Part shown: piece by piece, positions 9,243 to 17,787 of the stretch
Layout: the number at the start of each line of letters is the position of its first letter
Numbering within the stretch: the first letter of the stretch is position 1
Assembly (NCBI GenBank): GCA_937916515.1
Contig: CALFSX010000024.1
Location: forward strand, 1-36,278
DNA from: an uncultured Planctomycetaceae bacterium
GTDB taxonomy: Bacteria > Planctomycetota > Planctomycetia > Planctomycetales > Planctomycetaceae
Direction of reading: 5' to 3'
DNA: 36,278 bases
Notes under the pieces: generated by a model
The model's input: only the letters and a program-made list of their open reading frames with translations
The model's database searches: none
What the model was told of the DNA's origin: nothing
Position numbers and translations under genes: made by a program

Positions 9243-10184
9243 CTATTTTGAAAACAAGGCATCAACAAAGCCTTCAGCGTCGAAAATTTCGAGATCGTCG
9301 ATGCCTTCTCCCACGCCGATATACTTAACGGGAATTCCCATCTCCTGGCGAATAGCAACTGTCACGCCTCCACGAGCCGTGCCATCCAATTTAGACAGCA
9401 CAAGACCCGTGCATTCTACGGCGGCTGAAAAACTTTTTGCCTGGCTTAGTCCGTTTTGACCAGTGGTTGCATCCAGCACCAGCAGGCTTTCGTGAGGAGC
9501 CCCCGGAATCACTTTCTGGATGACTCGGCGAATCTTGTCCAGTTCGTCCATCAGGTTTCGTTGAGTCTGCAGTCGACCGGCGGTATCGACAATCAGATAA
9601 TCGGCACCCATTTCGACGGCTTTTGTCGCACCTTCAAACGCGACAGCTGCCGGGTCGGAGCCACTGGCTTTTCGGACAATCGCACAGCCTAATCGTTCGC
9701 TCCACATTGTGAGCTGTTCAACGGCTGCCGCGCGAAAGGTGTCTCCGGCTGCCAGCACAATCCTGTTGCCGTTCTTCTGCAGAAGGTTGGCGATTTTGGC
9801 GATAGACGTTGTCTTGCCAGCGCCGTTAACTCCAGCGACCAGAATGACGGTGGTTCCGGATTCTGCTTTTGCCAGCGGTGATAGAGCGTTGCTAAGATCC
9901 CACACGGCAGTGCCGTCGCCCTTCAGCAGGTCTCGCAATTCAGTTCTGACGGTTTCCCAGATGGCTTCCACATCGACCGTGCGACCGCCGTGATCTTCGC
10001 GCAACTTTGAAACGATTCGTTCCGTCGCGGCAACTCCCATATCTGTGCGAATCAGGCGACCTTCGAATTCTTCCAGAAGTTTGTCGTCCAGAATGTCGCC
10101 AGCTCTAAACAGGTCTCGAACGTCCGTTCTCAGGATGTCCTTGGTCTTTTTCAGGCCAGCTTTAAGTCGGTCAAACAGTCCCAT
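9243..10184 (-). CDS. ftsY: Signal recognition particle receptor FtsY
   Basis: 313 residues, the length of the NG core. The long acidic A domain of the E. coli protein is absent, as in many bacteria. The helical N domain is about 1-100. The G domain has P-loop GVNGAGKT (118-125), GDTFRAAA (147-154), DTAGR (200-204), LDATTGQN (237-244) and SKLDGTARGG (264-273), and ends with the FtsY-type GVGE plus DLEIFDAEGFVDALF. FtsY docks the SRP-ribosome complex at the membrane, and GTP hydrolysis by the FtsY-Ffh pair releases the nascent chain to SecYEG. A DnaJ-like chaperone gene follows 100 bp downstream on the same strand. The gene is preceded by a copy of the 89-bp repeat, read on the opposite strand. 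Confidence 0.97.
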   Translation of the reverse strand: MGLFDRLKAGLKKTKDILRTDVRDLFRAGDILDDKLLEEFEGRLIRTDMGVAATERIVSKLREDHGGRTVDVEAIWETVRTELRDLLKGDGTAVWDLSNALSPLAKAESGTTVILVAGVNGAGKTTSIAKIANLLQKNGNRIVLAAGDTFRAAAVEQLTMWSERLGCAIVRKASGSDPAAVAFEGATKAVEMGADYLIVDTAGRLQTQRNLMDELDKIRRVIQKVIPGAPHESLLVLDATTGQNGLSQAKSFSAAVECTGLVLSKLDGTARGGVTVAIRQEMGIPVKYIGVGEGIDDLEIFDAEGFVDALFSK

Positions 10185-10225
10185 GTCTTCAGTTACTACC
10201 TGTCAGTGTTTATCGTTTCAGAACG

Positions 10226-10314
10226 TAACAAGGGCTTTGCCCTTGACCCAGTGGCGTGGTTGGCTGGAAGACATGGAACGCTCGAATCGCCGAGCTGCTC
10301 CTATGTCGCTACGA
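10226..10314 (+). repeat. 89-bp dispersed structured repeat, copy B
   Basis: This copy is gapless against copies A and C and identical in length; it is about 80 percent identical to A by hand alignment. Hairpin 1 is AAGGGC-TTT-GCCCTT; hairpin 2 is GCTCG-AATCGC-CGAGC. Unlike the other two copies, its initial TAA ends no gene I can recognise. It sits between ftsY and the rhamnulokinase gene, both on the minus strand. Confidence 0.88.
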
Positions 10315-10373
10315 CCAGCATGCACGCACCGTGCGAGCATCATTTTGAGTAAGTCTCTAAAACGCCTTGCTAT

Positions 10374-11861
10374 TTAAGAATTACACAATTCCTGAAATCG
10401 TCCCCAGGCGTCGTTCCAGCTTGCGGAGTCCTTTGGAGTGTATTCGCCAATCGCCTCAGAAGATCTTACGACGTCGCGGATTTCTGACAATGAAGAGATA
10501 TCCCCATTTGCCCGAGCCTGCAGCAGCACATTTCCCAATGCTGTGGCTTCAATTGGCCCGGCAAACACCGGGCGTTGGCAGGCGTCCGAGGTGAATTGGT
10601 TCAGAAGCTGGTTTTGAGTTCCGCCGCCGACAATGTGAATCACTTCGACCGTTTCGCCAGTTAGTTCTTCCAGCCAGCCCAGAACCATGCGATATTTCAG
10701 AGCCAGGCTTTCCAGTGCACAGTGAACAAACTGTCCTTCGGTTTCCGGCACTGGCTGTCCCGTTCGACGGCATTCATCGGCGATAGCGACGGTCATGTCG
10801 GCAGGCCCAAGGAATACAGCCTTGTCCGGGTCAACCAACGAACGGAATGGCTGAGATTCAGCGGCAAGTCGAGTCAGATCTGCATAGCTGATGTCTTTGC
10901 CTCGCGCGGCGAATGCCACTTTGCAGCGTTGCACAAGCCACAAGCCCATGATGTTTTTTAACAGTCTGTAAGTGCCATCCACGCCTCCTTCGTTGGTGAT
11001 GTTTCGTTCCAGCGCTTTGGGAGTCAGAATCGCATTCTGGATTTCCACGCCCATCAGCGACCAGGTGCCGCTGCTGATGTAGGCCCAGTTTGCTTTGCCC
11101 GTGTTTGCGGTGGGGCAGGCCACAACGGCTGCACCGGTGTCGTGAGTTGCGGGAGTCACCACATTCAGTTTGCCCAGTCCCGTGAATTCGGCCACTTCTT
11201 TGCGAAGAGTTCCCAGGTTGGTTCCGGGGGAAACCACTTCAGGAAACATGTCGGTGGGGATTTCGAATTTTCGCAACATGTCAAATGCCCAGTTGCGAGT
11301 GGTGGCGTTTAGCATCTGAGTTGTGGTGGCGTTGGTGAATTCAACCACTCGACTGCCGCTCAGGCACCAGTGAAAGAAGTCGGGTACCATCAGAAAGCGT
11401 CGCGCCTGAGCCAGCAATTCCGGATCACGTTCTGCCATCGCCAGCAGCTGATAAAGCGAATTGATCTGCATAAACTGCAGTCCGGTTTCGGCGAAAATTT
11501 CAGCTCGAGAAACTCGAGAAAACGCTTTCGGCATCATCTTGTCGGTGCGGCTGTCGCGGTGATTCCATGGCAGTCCCAGCATTTCGTCATTTTTGTTCAA
11601 CAGAACAAAGTCGACGCCCCATGTGTCAACGCCCACTGAAACAGCCGTGCCGTTCAGTTTTGAAGCGGCTTCTCGAAGGCCATTTTGGATCTGCGTCCAC
11701 AGACTGGTGAGGTTCCATCGCAGCGTTCCGCCAATGTTGACAGGACCGTTGGGAAAACGGTGAAACTGCTCCAAAGAAATTTTACGACCATCAAATCGGC
11801 CCGCCATAACTCGGCCGCTTTCTGCGCCGAGATCCACTGCTAAGTATGTTTTTTCAGCCAT
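10374..11861 (-). CDS. rhaB: Rhamnulokinase (FGGY carbohydrate kinase)
   Basis: 495 residues from ATG 11861. A GTG six bases upstream is also in frame, but AGGA at 11871-11874 is nine bases before the ATG and only three before the GTG, so I prefer the ATG. The N-terminal actin-like phosphate-binding strand is [23 protein letters not shown] and [10 protein letters not shown] carry the sugar-binding and catalytic-type residues of the rhamnulokinase branch. The C-terminal ATP site is shown by SSGTWSLMG and [16 protein letters not shown]. The enzyme phosphorylates L-rhamnulose to L-rhamnulose 1-phosphate in the cytoplasm. No isomerase or aldolase gene of the pathway is next to it in this window, so the rest of the route must be encoded elsewhere. 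It could be a related FGGY kinase for another sugar (for example fuculose), but the motif pattern favours RhaB. Confidence 0.88.
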   Translation of the reverse strand: MAEKTYLAVDLGAESGRVMAGRFDGRKISLEQFHRFPNGPVNIGGTLRWNLTSLWTQIQNGLREAASKLNGTAVSVGVDTWGVDFVLLNKNDEMLGLPWNHRDSRTDKMMPKAFSRVSRAEIFAETGLQFMQINSLYQLLAMAERDPELLAQARRFLMVPDFFHWCLSGSRVVEFTNATTTQMLNATTRNWAFDMLRKFEIPTDMFPEVVSPGTNLGTLRKEVAEFTGLGKLNVVTPATHDTGAAVVACPTANTGKANWAYISSGTWSLMGVEIQNAILTPKALERNITNEGGVDGTYRLLKNIMGLWLVQRCKVAFAARGKDISYADLTRLAAESQPFRSLVDPDKAVFLGPADMTVAIADECRRTGQPVPETEGQFVHCALESLALKYRMVLGWLEELTGETVEVIHIVGGGTQNQLLNQFTSDACQRPVFAGPIEATALGNVLLQARANGDISSLSEIRDVVRSSEAIGEYTPKDSASWNDAWGRFQELCNS

Positions 11862-12173
11862 TGTCACAAATCCTGTTGATCGAGCGTTTCGCTATCGGTG
11901 ACGGATAATAGCGTCAAAGTGGCCGGTGGTGAAACGTACTGTTTGGCGGAACACAATGAAAAAAGCCGAAGCAGTTTGACCTGCGACGACTTAATGCGGT
12001 TTTATCAGAAGATCCACGGTGACTTTGGCGATTTGCCTTGTTGTTCCTCGCCAATGGGCTTGCCAGGTTGACGTTATCTAAATAGATCGTTGTCGAAATG
12101 GGAGCGACTCGGCGGTTTGAACGCCCTTCGTTTTTCCGCTTTCGACATCACTGGGGTAACGGCGAATCCCTTG
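11862..12173. other. 312-bp intergenic region, nothing recognised
   Basis: This region lies upstream of the rhamnulokinase gene and downstream of hflX, both on the minus strand. I see no RNA gene, repeat or convincing ORF. It probably carries the rhaB promoter and the hflX 3' end. Confidence 0.4.
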
Positions 12174-13499
12174 TTACAGAATTGTTTCCGTAGTGTCAGC
12201 AGAATCCATGACCATAATTGTCGTGTTTTCTGCGTCGATGGCGTTCACGAAGTGCTTGGCGATTCGGCACCTGATTTTGACGCGGCTGGAAGAATCATCC
12301 GTGTACGACCGATCCAGTTCCTGTGAGTGCTGAGTCAGCCATGACAGCAGTTTTCCGTTGCCGCTATCGGTTTCGAGTTCGATTGTGACAAACCCACCCG
12401 AAAGTCGCATGGCCACAATGGAACTCAGGTTGTCGATTCCCTGATTTGTGGCAGCACTAATCGTAATCGTGTTCTCATAGTGCCGACGCAGAACATCAAT
12501 ATGTGAGCGGTCGTCGACCTGATCAACCTTGTTCAGAACCAGCAACATTTTGGAGCAATCGACGCCGATTTCTTCCAGCACCTGAATACAGGTATGAATC
12601 TGACGTTCGGCGTCAGGGTTACTGGCGTCGACAACATGTAGCAGCAGATCTGCGTGGCGCGCTTCTTCCAAAGTTGAGCGGAATGAAGCAACCAGATGGT
12701 GAGGCAGGTCTCGAACGAAACCGACCGTGTCGCTTAGCAGAACTTCGCCATAGTTGGGGACCGCCCAGCGTCGCGTGCGAGTGTCCAGAGTTGCGAACAG
12801 CTTGTCTTCCACCAGCACGTCGGCTCCCGTAAGTGCTCGCATCAGCGTGCTTTTGCCGGCGTTGGTATATCCGACCAAAGAAACCGTTTGCTGGTCTCGC
12901 CGGCCCGACACGGTTCGTTCTCGACGATCTTCGACGTGCTTTAGCTTGGCTTTTAATTCTGAAATGCGTTTGTCGATCAGTCGGCGGTCTGTTTCCAGCT
13001 GCTTTTCCCCAGGACCACGACCGGCTCCGATACCGCCGCCGATACGTTCCAGGTGAGTCCACATGCGTTTCAAGCGAGTACGAAAGTACATCAGCTGAGC
13101 AAGTTCAACCTGCAGCATCGCTTCGTGCGTTTGAGCGTGCGTTGCAAAGATGTCCAGGATGACTTCGCTGCGATCCACGATCGGCTTTTCGACCGCCATT
13201 TCCAGGGCGCGTCCCTGGGATGGAGACAGGTTGTTGTCGAAAACGACCATCTCCGCACCGGTGGTTTCCACCAGCAGTTTCAGTTCTTCCATTTTGCCCG
13301 TTCCCAGGCAATGAGCAGGGTGCGGGGTGTCTCTGAATTGAACGATTTCGCCGACAACGTTAACTCCGGCGGTTTTCACCAGCCCCTTAAGTTCGTCCAG
13401 CGCGCCTTCGCGATTCGGGCATTCGTCCGGGTTAAAAACGCCAGCCAGAATTGCTCGTTGATTGGCAACTTTCAGTTCGTCTCGTTTGGGATCGCCCAA
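12174..13499 (-). CDS. hflX: Ribosome-associated GTPase HflX
   Basis: 441 residues, the usual length. The N-terminal HflX domain is present (about 15-125, with GTGKMEEL and FDNNLSPSQGRALE), followed by the Gly-rich linker GGGIGAGRGPGEKQLETDRR. A TrmE/Era-type G domain follows: G1 GYTNAGKST, G3 DTVGFV with FVRDLPHHLV, and G4 NKVD. The start codon is a TTG at 13499. A GGAG Shine-Dalgarno (13509-13512) nine bases upstream supports it, and no better Met exists before the conserved domain. HflX splits or rescues stalled 70S ribosomes, notably under heat stress. The gene is divergent from queC. Confidence 0.96.
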   Translation of the reverse strand: MGDPKRDELKVANQRAILAGVFNPDECPNREGALDELKGLVKTAGVNVVGEIVQFRDTPHPAHCLGTGKMEELKLLVETTGAEMVVFDNNLSPSQGRALEMAVEKPIVDRSEVILDIFATHAQTHEAMLQVELAQLMYFRTRLKRMWTHLERIGGGIGAGRGPGEKQLETDRRLIDKRISELKAKLKHVEDRRERTVSGRRDQQTVSLVGYTNAGKSTLMRALTGADVLVEDKLFATLDTRTRRWAVPNYGEVLLSDTVGFVRDLPHHLVASFRSTLEEARHADLLLHVVDASNPDAERQIHTCIQVLEEIGVDCSKMLLVLNKVDQVDDRSHIDVLRRHYENTITISAATNQGIDNLSSIVAMRLSGGFVTIELETDSGNGKLLSWLTQHSQELDRSYTDDSSSRVKIRCRIAKHFVNAIDAENTTIMVMDSADTTETIL

Positions 13500-13508
13500 G
13501 TGGTTTAT

Positions 13509-13512
13509 CTCC
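13509..13512 (-). promoter_or_regulatory. Shine-Dalgarno that decides the TTG start of hflX
   Basis: On the minus strand this reads GGAG, then nine bases, then TTG at 13499. It is the main support for the non-ATG start. Confidence 0.65.
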
Positions 13513-13620
13513 GTGGAATTATCGTCAGATGGTCATGAAATTCGCGGGTGCGGTATTTCACAGTGCGTCGCTGTTCCAGCCGGTGGCTTTCAAATGTCGG
13601 GTCGGGCTTGGAAAAAGCTG

Positions 13621-13643
13621 GAATCTGTGGAATCTGTGGAATC
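13621..13643. repeat. Short tandem repeat, 9-bp unit
   Basis: GAATCTGTG occurs twice in tandem followed by a partial GAATC, in the divergent gap between hflX and queC. It is too short to infer a function. Confidence 0.6.
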
Positions 13644-13731
13644 AAAGCTTCTGCAGGCGACAACGCACACATCGTATCGTCACACTGACACCTCTGAAAC
13701 TGTAATGTTCACGTAACGTTTGACCAGAACC

Positions 13732-14424
13732 ATGACAAATTCCCGGAAAGCAGTAGTTCTCATCAGCGGCGGGCTGGATTCGGCCACGGCCATGGCGATC
13801 GCTCGCGACGAAGGCTTCGAATTACACGGTGTGTCGTTCGATTATGGCCAGCGGCACCGATTTGAACTGGAATCTGCGGCAAAAATCTGTGACGCGTTTG
13901 AAGTGGCCAGTCACGTGGTTTTTCCACTCGATACGGCCATTTTTCGCGGATCCGCTCTGACGAACGATATCGACGTGCCTCACAATCGCTCCGACGACGA
14001 AATGGGAGGCGGAATTCCGGTCACCTATGTTCCAGCTCGAAATACGATTTTTCTGTCGGTAGGGCTGGGGCTGGCCGAATCCATCGGGGCGAACGACATT
14101 TTTATCGGCGTGAATGCTGTTGACTACAGTGGCTATCCCGATTGCCGTCCCGAATTTATTGCGGCGTTCGAAGCGATGGCAAATCTGGCCACAAAAGCGG
14201 GCGTTGAGGGTCAGTTGCTGCGAATTCACACGCCTTTAATTTCGTGGACGAAGGCTCAGATTATTCAGCGTGGCCTGGAATTGGGCGTCGACTACAGCTT
14301 GACTCACAGTTGCTATGATCCGTCGCCAGCGGGCGTCAGCTGCGGCGAATGCGATTCCTGTCAGCTACGGCTGAAAGGGTTTGCTGAAGCCGGTTCAACT
14401 GATCCGATTGCCTATCAGAAGTAG
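13732..14424 (+). CDS. queC: 7-cyano-7-deazaguanine synthase QueC
   Basis: 230 residues from ATG 13732; a TTG at 13720 is also in frame but neither start has a clear ribosome-binding site. The PP-loop ATP pyrophosphatase motif SGGLDS is at residues 12-17. [18 protein letters not shown] and [17 protein letters not shown] are QueC signatures. The zinc site is four cysteines near the C-terminus (C194, C204, C207, C210). QueC converts 7-carboxy-7-deazaguanine to preQ0 with ATP and ammonia, a step toward queuosine in tRNA. Its stop is five bases before the queE start, so the two are an operon, with queE making QueC's substrate. No preQ1 riboswitch was recognised upstream. Confidence 0.97.
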   Translation: MTNSRKAVVLISGGLDSATAMAIARDEGFELHGVSFDYGQRHRFELESAAKICDAFEVASHVVFPLDTAIFRGSALTNDIDVPHNRSDDEMGGGIPVTYVPARNTIFLSVGLGLAESIGANDIFIGVNAVDYSGYPDCRPEFIAAFEAMANLATKAGVEGQLLRIHTPLISWTKAQIIQRGLELGVDYSLTHSCYDPSPAGVSCGECDSCQLRLKGFAEAGSTDPIAYQK

Positions 14425-14429
14425 CCGAC

Positions 14430-15107
14430 GTGTTCATATCTGAAATCTATGAATCATTTCAGGGGGAAGGCCCCTTTGCTCCCACGCCGTCGCTGTTTAT
14501 TCGGACGTCGGGTTGCAATCTGCGCTGTTCGTTCTGCGACACTCCGTTCACGTCGTGGAATCCGGAAGGTTCGCAGGTGCGCCTTCAGGAACTCGCAGAG
14601 CGTGTCGCTGCCAGCGCGGCGCCACACGTCGTTTTAACCGGTGGCGAACCCATGCTTGCTCCGGAGCTGACTGAGCTGACTGAAATCTGCCGGAAGGCGG
14701 ATAAGTTCATCACTATCGAAACGGCTGGAACTGTTGATCGTTCTGTTGAATGCGATCTGATGTCCATCAGCCCCAAGATGAAGAACTCAACACCGGATGA
14801 CGCCTCATGGTCGAAACGCCACGAAGAAACACGCCATCAGCCCGCCGTGATTCGTTCTTTGATTGGTCGCTACAATTCAATCCTGAAGTTTGTGATCGAC
14901 ACCGTCAGCGATATTGATGATGTCATTGCTTATCTGGCTGAATTTCCAGAGGTCACAGCCGACACTGTCTGGCTGATGCCTCAGGCCAGAACTCAGGAAG
15001 AGCTTCGGGCAAAATCTGAAATGGTCAAGACGGCTGCGAGCGAACACGGTTTTCGTTTTTCTTCACGTCTGCACATTGAAAAGTTCGGCAACGTGAGAGG
15101 CGTCTGA
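14430..15107 (+). CDS. queE: 7-carboxy-7-deazaguanine synthase QueE (radical SAM)
   Basis: 225 residues starting with GTG at 14430, five bases after the queC stop. The radical SAM cluster motif is C29-x3-C33-x2-C36 (CNLRCSFCDTPFTSW), preceded by the QueE-type ESFQGEGPFAPTPSLFIR. TGGEPML binds S-adenosylmethionine. The C-terminus HIEKFGNVRGV closes the short beta6/alpha3 barrel typical of this enzyme. It rearranges 6-carboxytetrahydropterin into 7-carboxy-7-deazaguanine. The partners making that pterin (queD, folE) are not in the window. Confidence 0.95.
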   Translation: MFISEIYESFQGEGPFAPTPSLFIRTSGCNLRCSFCDTPFTSWNPEGSQVRLQELAERVAASAAPHVVLTGGEPMLAPELTELTEICRKADKFITIETAGTVDRSVECDLMSISPKMKNSTPDDASWSKRHEETRHQPAVIRSLIGRYNSILKFVIDTVSDIDDVIAYLAEFPEVTADTVWLMPQARTQEELRAKSEMVKTAASEHGFRFSSRLHIEKFGNVRGV

Positions 15108-15182
15108 ACGCATTGTCGGAAGGACTGACGCGCGAACGTCTTGCTCGCGAACGTCTTACCGATAATGATTCGTGTCTTTCCT

Positions 15183-15271
15183 TCATAGCGACAACGGAGC
15201 GGTTCGGCGATTCGAACGTTCCATGTCTTGCAGCCCACCACGCCACCGGGTCAAGGGCGCAGCCCTTGTTA
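15183..15271 (-). repeat. 89-bp dispersed structured repeat, copy C
   Basis: On the minus strand this copy aligns gaplessly with copies A and B. Its initial TAA (15271-15269) is the stop codon of the upstream minus-strand membrane-protein gene. Hairpin 1 is AAGGGC-TGC-GCCCTT. Hairpin 2 is GTTCG-AATCGC-CGAAC, where copy B has GCTCG and CGAGC: a T-A pair replaces a C-G pair. Confidence 0.88.
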
Positions 15272-16423
15272 AGCCGAGACGCCGGTTACCAGAATCCAGC
15301 GAGCCATCAGCAGGGCCAGAGTCAGGCAGGTCCACCAGCAGGCTTTGCGAGCGAACAGGCTGGATCTTCCGCGATACAGAATGCCGATTGCCAAAGTGGT
15401 CGCCAGTACCTTAAACAGGATGACTCGGCTGGGTTCGTTCAGCATAACGCCACCGACTGGGTTTACTTCCGTGATGTGATTTGCCTGGTGAGCAAGAAGT
15501 GTCCAGACAAGGTCGATGGCCGACATACCGGCAATCAGCCAAAGAAATTTGGCGACTGACGTTTCCGTTTCTGTGCGAGCAACTGCCACTAATTCGTGAG
15601 GTCGAACGGTGAGCAATGTTCCCATGGAAAAGACAAATACAACCATAGCGATGATTGTGATGGGATAGCTCCAGCTTTCGAAGCGTTGGACGGCTGTCGC
15701 CGCCAGTATGTTTGCTTTCTCAATTGTGTGGACTCTATTAACAAGCTGCGTCGCACGACGTGTCAGGTTTGTGTCAGGCTTCAGTTCACTAAGCCATGTT
15801 TGCATGGCAGGTTCCGGTTTAATGCCTGCAAACGAATAAGCAGAATTTAGAAAGCTGTCGCGTTCCGGGCCCGGATCATGAGTAAACCCTTCCAGAACTT
15901 CGTATCCGCCTTTTGACAGTTCCAGCATAAATGGGCTTTGATTGTCGGATAGCGCAACGATGCCCCCGTCACGGAGCGTTCTTTGAATCTGCAGCATCTC
16001 CGATTCCGCAATCTCCACGGAATCAATTGCACAGATTTCCTCAAGCGTAGCCGAAGAATCGCTGTAAGTCGAAATTTCATTTCGCACTGGTGCCGCAAAG
16101 GCCAGCATGGATGATGTGGGGTTTTCGATTTGCAGCTGGTTATTGCGCCAGCTTAGCTTTGTCGACGCATCGCAGTATTTTCCACGTACAAACAAGAAGC
16201 CCTCGTTAACTCGGAAGCCGTTTAATAGTTCACTGGCCCGCGCGATCTTCATGTTTTCGACGCCCATGTCGTCACTGCCAAAACTGAGGACAGCTTCAGC
16301 CTGAATTTCAACGGCCCGAAATTCAGGGGTGCGGGGGGAGTGTTCGCTTTCGGTGGGAGACAGTCCGATTCCCGCTATCAGGGCCAATGTGACGGTCATC
16401 GTCTTCAGGTGAATAAGCATCAT
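15269..16423 (-). CDS. Exported membrane protein with DUF5658-like C-terminal domain
   Basis: 384 residues. The N-terminus (MMLIHLKTMTVTLALIAGIGLS) is a signal peptide or first membrane helix. It leads into an extracytoplasmic domain of about 220 residues that I do not recognise (with AEAVLSFGSDDMG and RDGGIVALSDNQSPFMLEL). Four hydrophobic helices follow: about 253-275, 291-315 (LIAGMSAIDLVWTLLAH), 335-352 and 362-380. The block from AIDLVWTLLAHQANHITEVNP through FKVLATTLAIGILYR matches the pattern of DUF5658 (helix with D, then a TEVNP-type turn, then a lysine-bearing helix), a small membrane domain of unknown function. Its stop codon TAA is supplied by an 89-bp repeat copy. Neighbours on both sides are on the other strand, so it is monocistronic. 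Confidence 0.75.
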   Translation of the reverse strand: MMLIHLKTMTVTLALIAGIGLSPTESEHSPRTPEFRAVEIQAEAVLSFGSDDMGVENMKIARASELLNGFRVNEGFLFVRGKYCDASTKLSWRNNQLQIENPTSSMLAFAAPVRNEISTYSDSSATLEEICAIDSVEIAESEMLQIQRTLRDGGIVALSDNQSPFMLELSKGGYEVLEGFTHDPGPERDSFLNSAYSFAGIKPEPAMQTWLSELKPDTNLTRRATQLVNRVHTIEKANILAATAVQRFESWSYPITIIAMVVFVFSMGTLLTVRPHELVAVARTETETSVAKFLWLIAGMSAIDLVWTLLAHQANHITEVNPVGGVMLNEPSRVILFKVLATTLAIGILYRGRSSLFARKACWWTCLTLALLMARWILVTGVSA

Positions 16424-16747
16424 GTTTTCCAGTCAGCGATTATGCCGCGTTATTCTGCACGTCTTAGGACGGTTGCAAAGAACACAGGCCGATTCGTCCG
16501 TGAATCGCGTTTCTTGACGACAAATCGTCAGCATTTCGGGATTTCGAAGCGATGGTTGACACGTTGCTGTACACACCGTGTGCCGTACGTTTCTTTCATG
16601 AAATCTTCGCTGATTCCGTCAAATTTATTGATCCGAGCACTGGGAATCAAATCACCCTCGCCAGAGTTGCGTTATTCTGCCTTCTGCTATGATCGTGGCT
16701 CAGAAGGCGCATCGCAAGTGACTGCCAGTAGGGGCGTGGAATATCGA
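16424..16747. other. 324-bp divergent intergenic region
   Basis: This gap lies between the divergent DUF5658-like and DUF58 genes. The plus-strand frame is open through it, but the sequence there is not protein-like and the conserved DUF58 region begins only after 16748. An inverted repeat TGACGA-CAAA-TCGTCA at 16515-16530 could be a small operator. No promoter could be assigned. Confidence 0.4.
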
Positions 16748-17659
16748 ATGTCGTCGGAACAATCAATCCCAAATGATCCAAATAAACCCGTTCAGTACGG
16801 AAGACTGGAATTGGTCGCCAGGCAGTTGGTGGAAGGGCTGATGATTGGGCGGCATAGAAGCCCATTTAAAGGCTCCAGCGTCGAATTTGTGGAACACCGC
16901 GACTATTACCCCGGCGACGAAATCCGGCACATCGACTGGCGTGCCTTCGGAAAAACGGGCCGTTACTACGTTAAAGAGTTTGAGGACGAAACCAACCTGC
17001 GAGCTCATTTGTTGGTTGATGCCAGTGGCAGCATGTCTTACGCAGGATCAACGATCAGCAAGTTCGACTATGCATCTCAGCTGGCCGCATCGATGGCATG
17101 GCTGCTACTTGGACAACGTGATTCCGTTGGCATGGTCACCTTCGATTCAAAAATACGCGACCAATTGAAGGCGTCCAGTAATCGTGACGTCTTTCGACAA
17201 ATGGCCCACGTTCTTGAACAGACGACTCCTGGAGACGACACCAGTCTTGGTGCTGTTGTGGAAAAGGTACTGCCCACCTTCAAACGCCGCAGTCTGGTGA
17301 TTCTAATCAGCGATTGCTTCGATTCGTTGCAAGCTCTGGAAGCCGCATTTCAGCGGTGCCGGCATGCTCGACACGAACTTGTCGTGTTTCAAATTGCTGC
17401 ACCGGAAGAAATTGAATTTCCGTTTGAGCGGCCCACTCAGTTTCGAAACCTCGAAAATGTCGATCACCGTCTGCTGGTCGATCCTGCTCGACTTAGAAAA
17501 GAATACCTGCGCCAATACGGTGAATTTTCCGAAGGGCTGAAGAAGATCTGTGGCTCCATGGCCATTGATCATCGAGTTGTGAAAACGTCAGACCCGCTTC
17601 AAAAAGTCGTCGGAGAATGGCTGGCCGAACGGATGGCCTTGCAGGCAAGCCGTCGTTGA
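16748..17659 (+). CDS. DUF58 domain protein with vWA-like fold
   Basis: 303 residues from ATG 16748. The frame extends further upstream, but family similarity begins with QYGRLELVARQLVEGLM, and a purine-rich GGGGCGTGGA lies just before this ATG. The DUF58 signature YYPGDEIRHIDWRAFGKTG (about 54-72) is followed by YYVKEFEDE and the metal-binding DASGSMS (D91, S93, S95 of the MIDAS), giving a von Willebrand A-like domain across the rest. In most bacteria DUF58 proteins are partners of MoxR AAA ATPases and handle folding or metal insertion of exported or complexed proteins. No moxR gene is adjacent in this window, although the next cluster carries a different vWA protein. It is convergent with the 17788 gene. 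Confidence 0.92.
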   Translation: MSSEQSIPNDPNKPVQYGRLELVARQLVEGLMIGRHRSPFKGSSVEFVEHRDYYPGDEIRHIDWRAFGKTGRYYVKEFEDETNLRAHLLVDASGSMSYAGSTISKFDYASQLAASMAWLLLGQRDSVGMVTFDSKIRDQLKASSNRDVFRQMAHVLEQTTPGDDTSLGAVVEKVLPTFKRRSLVILISDCFDSLQALEAAFQRCRHARHELVVFQIAAPEEIEFPFERPTQFRNLENVDHRLLVDPARLRKEYLRQYGEFSEGLKKICGSMAIDHRVVKTSDPLQKVVGEWLAERMALQASRR

Positions 17660-17698
17660 GTGAGATCCTTAATTCAATTCAGTTGCTTCGGTCAAGGC

Positions 17699-17715
17699 CT
17701 GCCAGGATTTGGCAG
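17699..17715. terminator. Small stem-loop between convergent genes
   Basis: CTGCCA-GGATT-TGGCAG lies in the 128-bp gap between the DUF58 gene (+) and the end of the sigma-factor cluster (-). The stem is short and there is no U-run, so the terminator role is tentative. Confidence 0.3.
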
Positions 17716-17787
17716 AGGCACTCCTTCTCAGACCCTGCGTTGGGGGAAGGAAGACTTTGAAGCTACAGGCAAGGCGCCCTCACAAAC

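Noticed and set aside
13500-13731. preQ1 riboswitch before queC
   Set aside because: I could not find the short H-type pseudoknot with an A-rich tail; only a 9-bp tandem repeat is visible.
15183-15271. tRNA fragment in the 89-bp repeat (GTTCGAATC resembles a T arm)
   Set aside because: The hairpin has a 6-nt loop, no acceptor, D or anticodon arm is present, and the other copies alter the motif.
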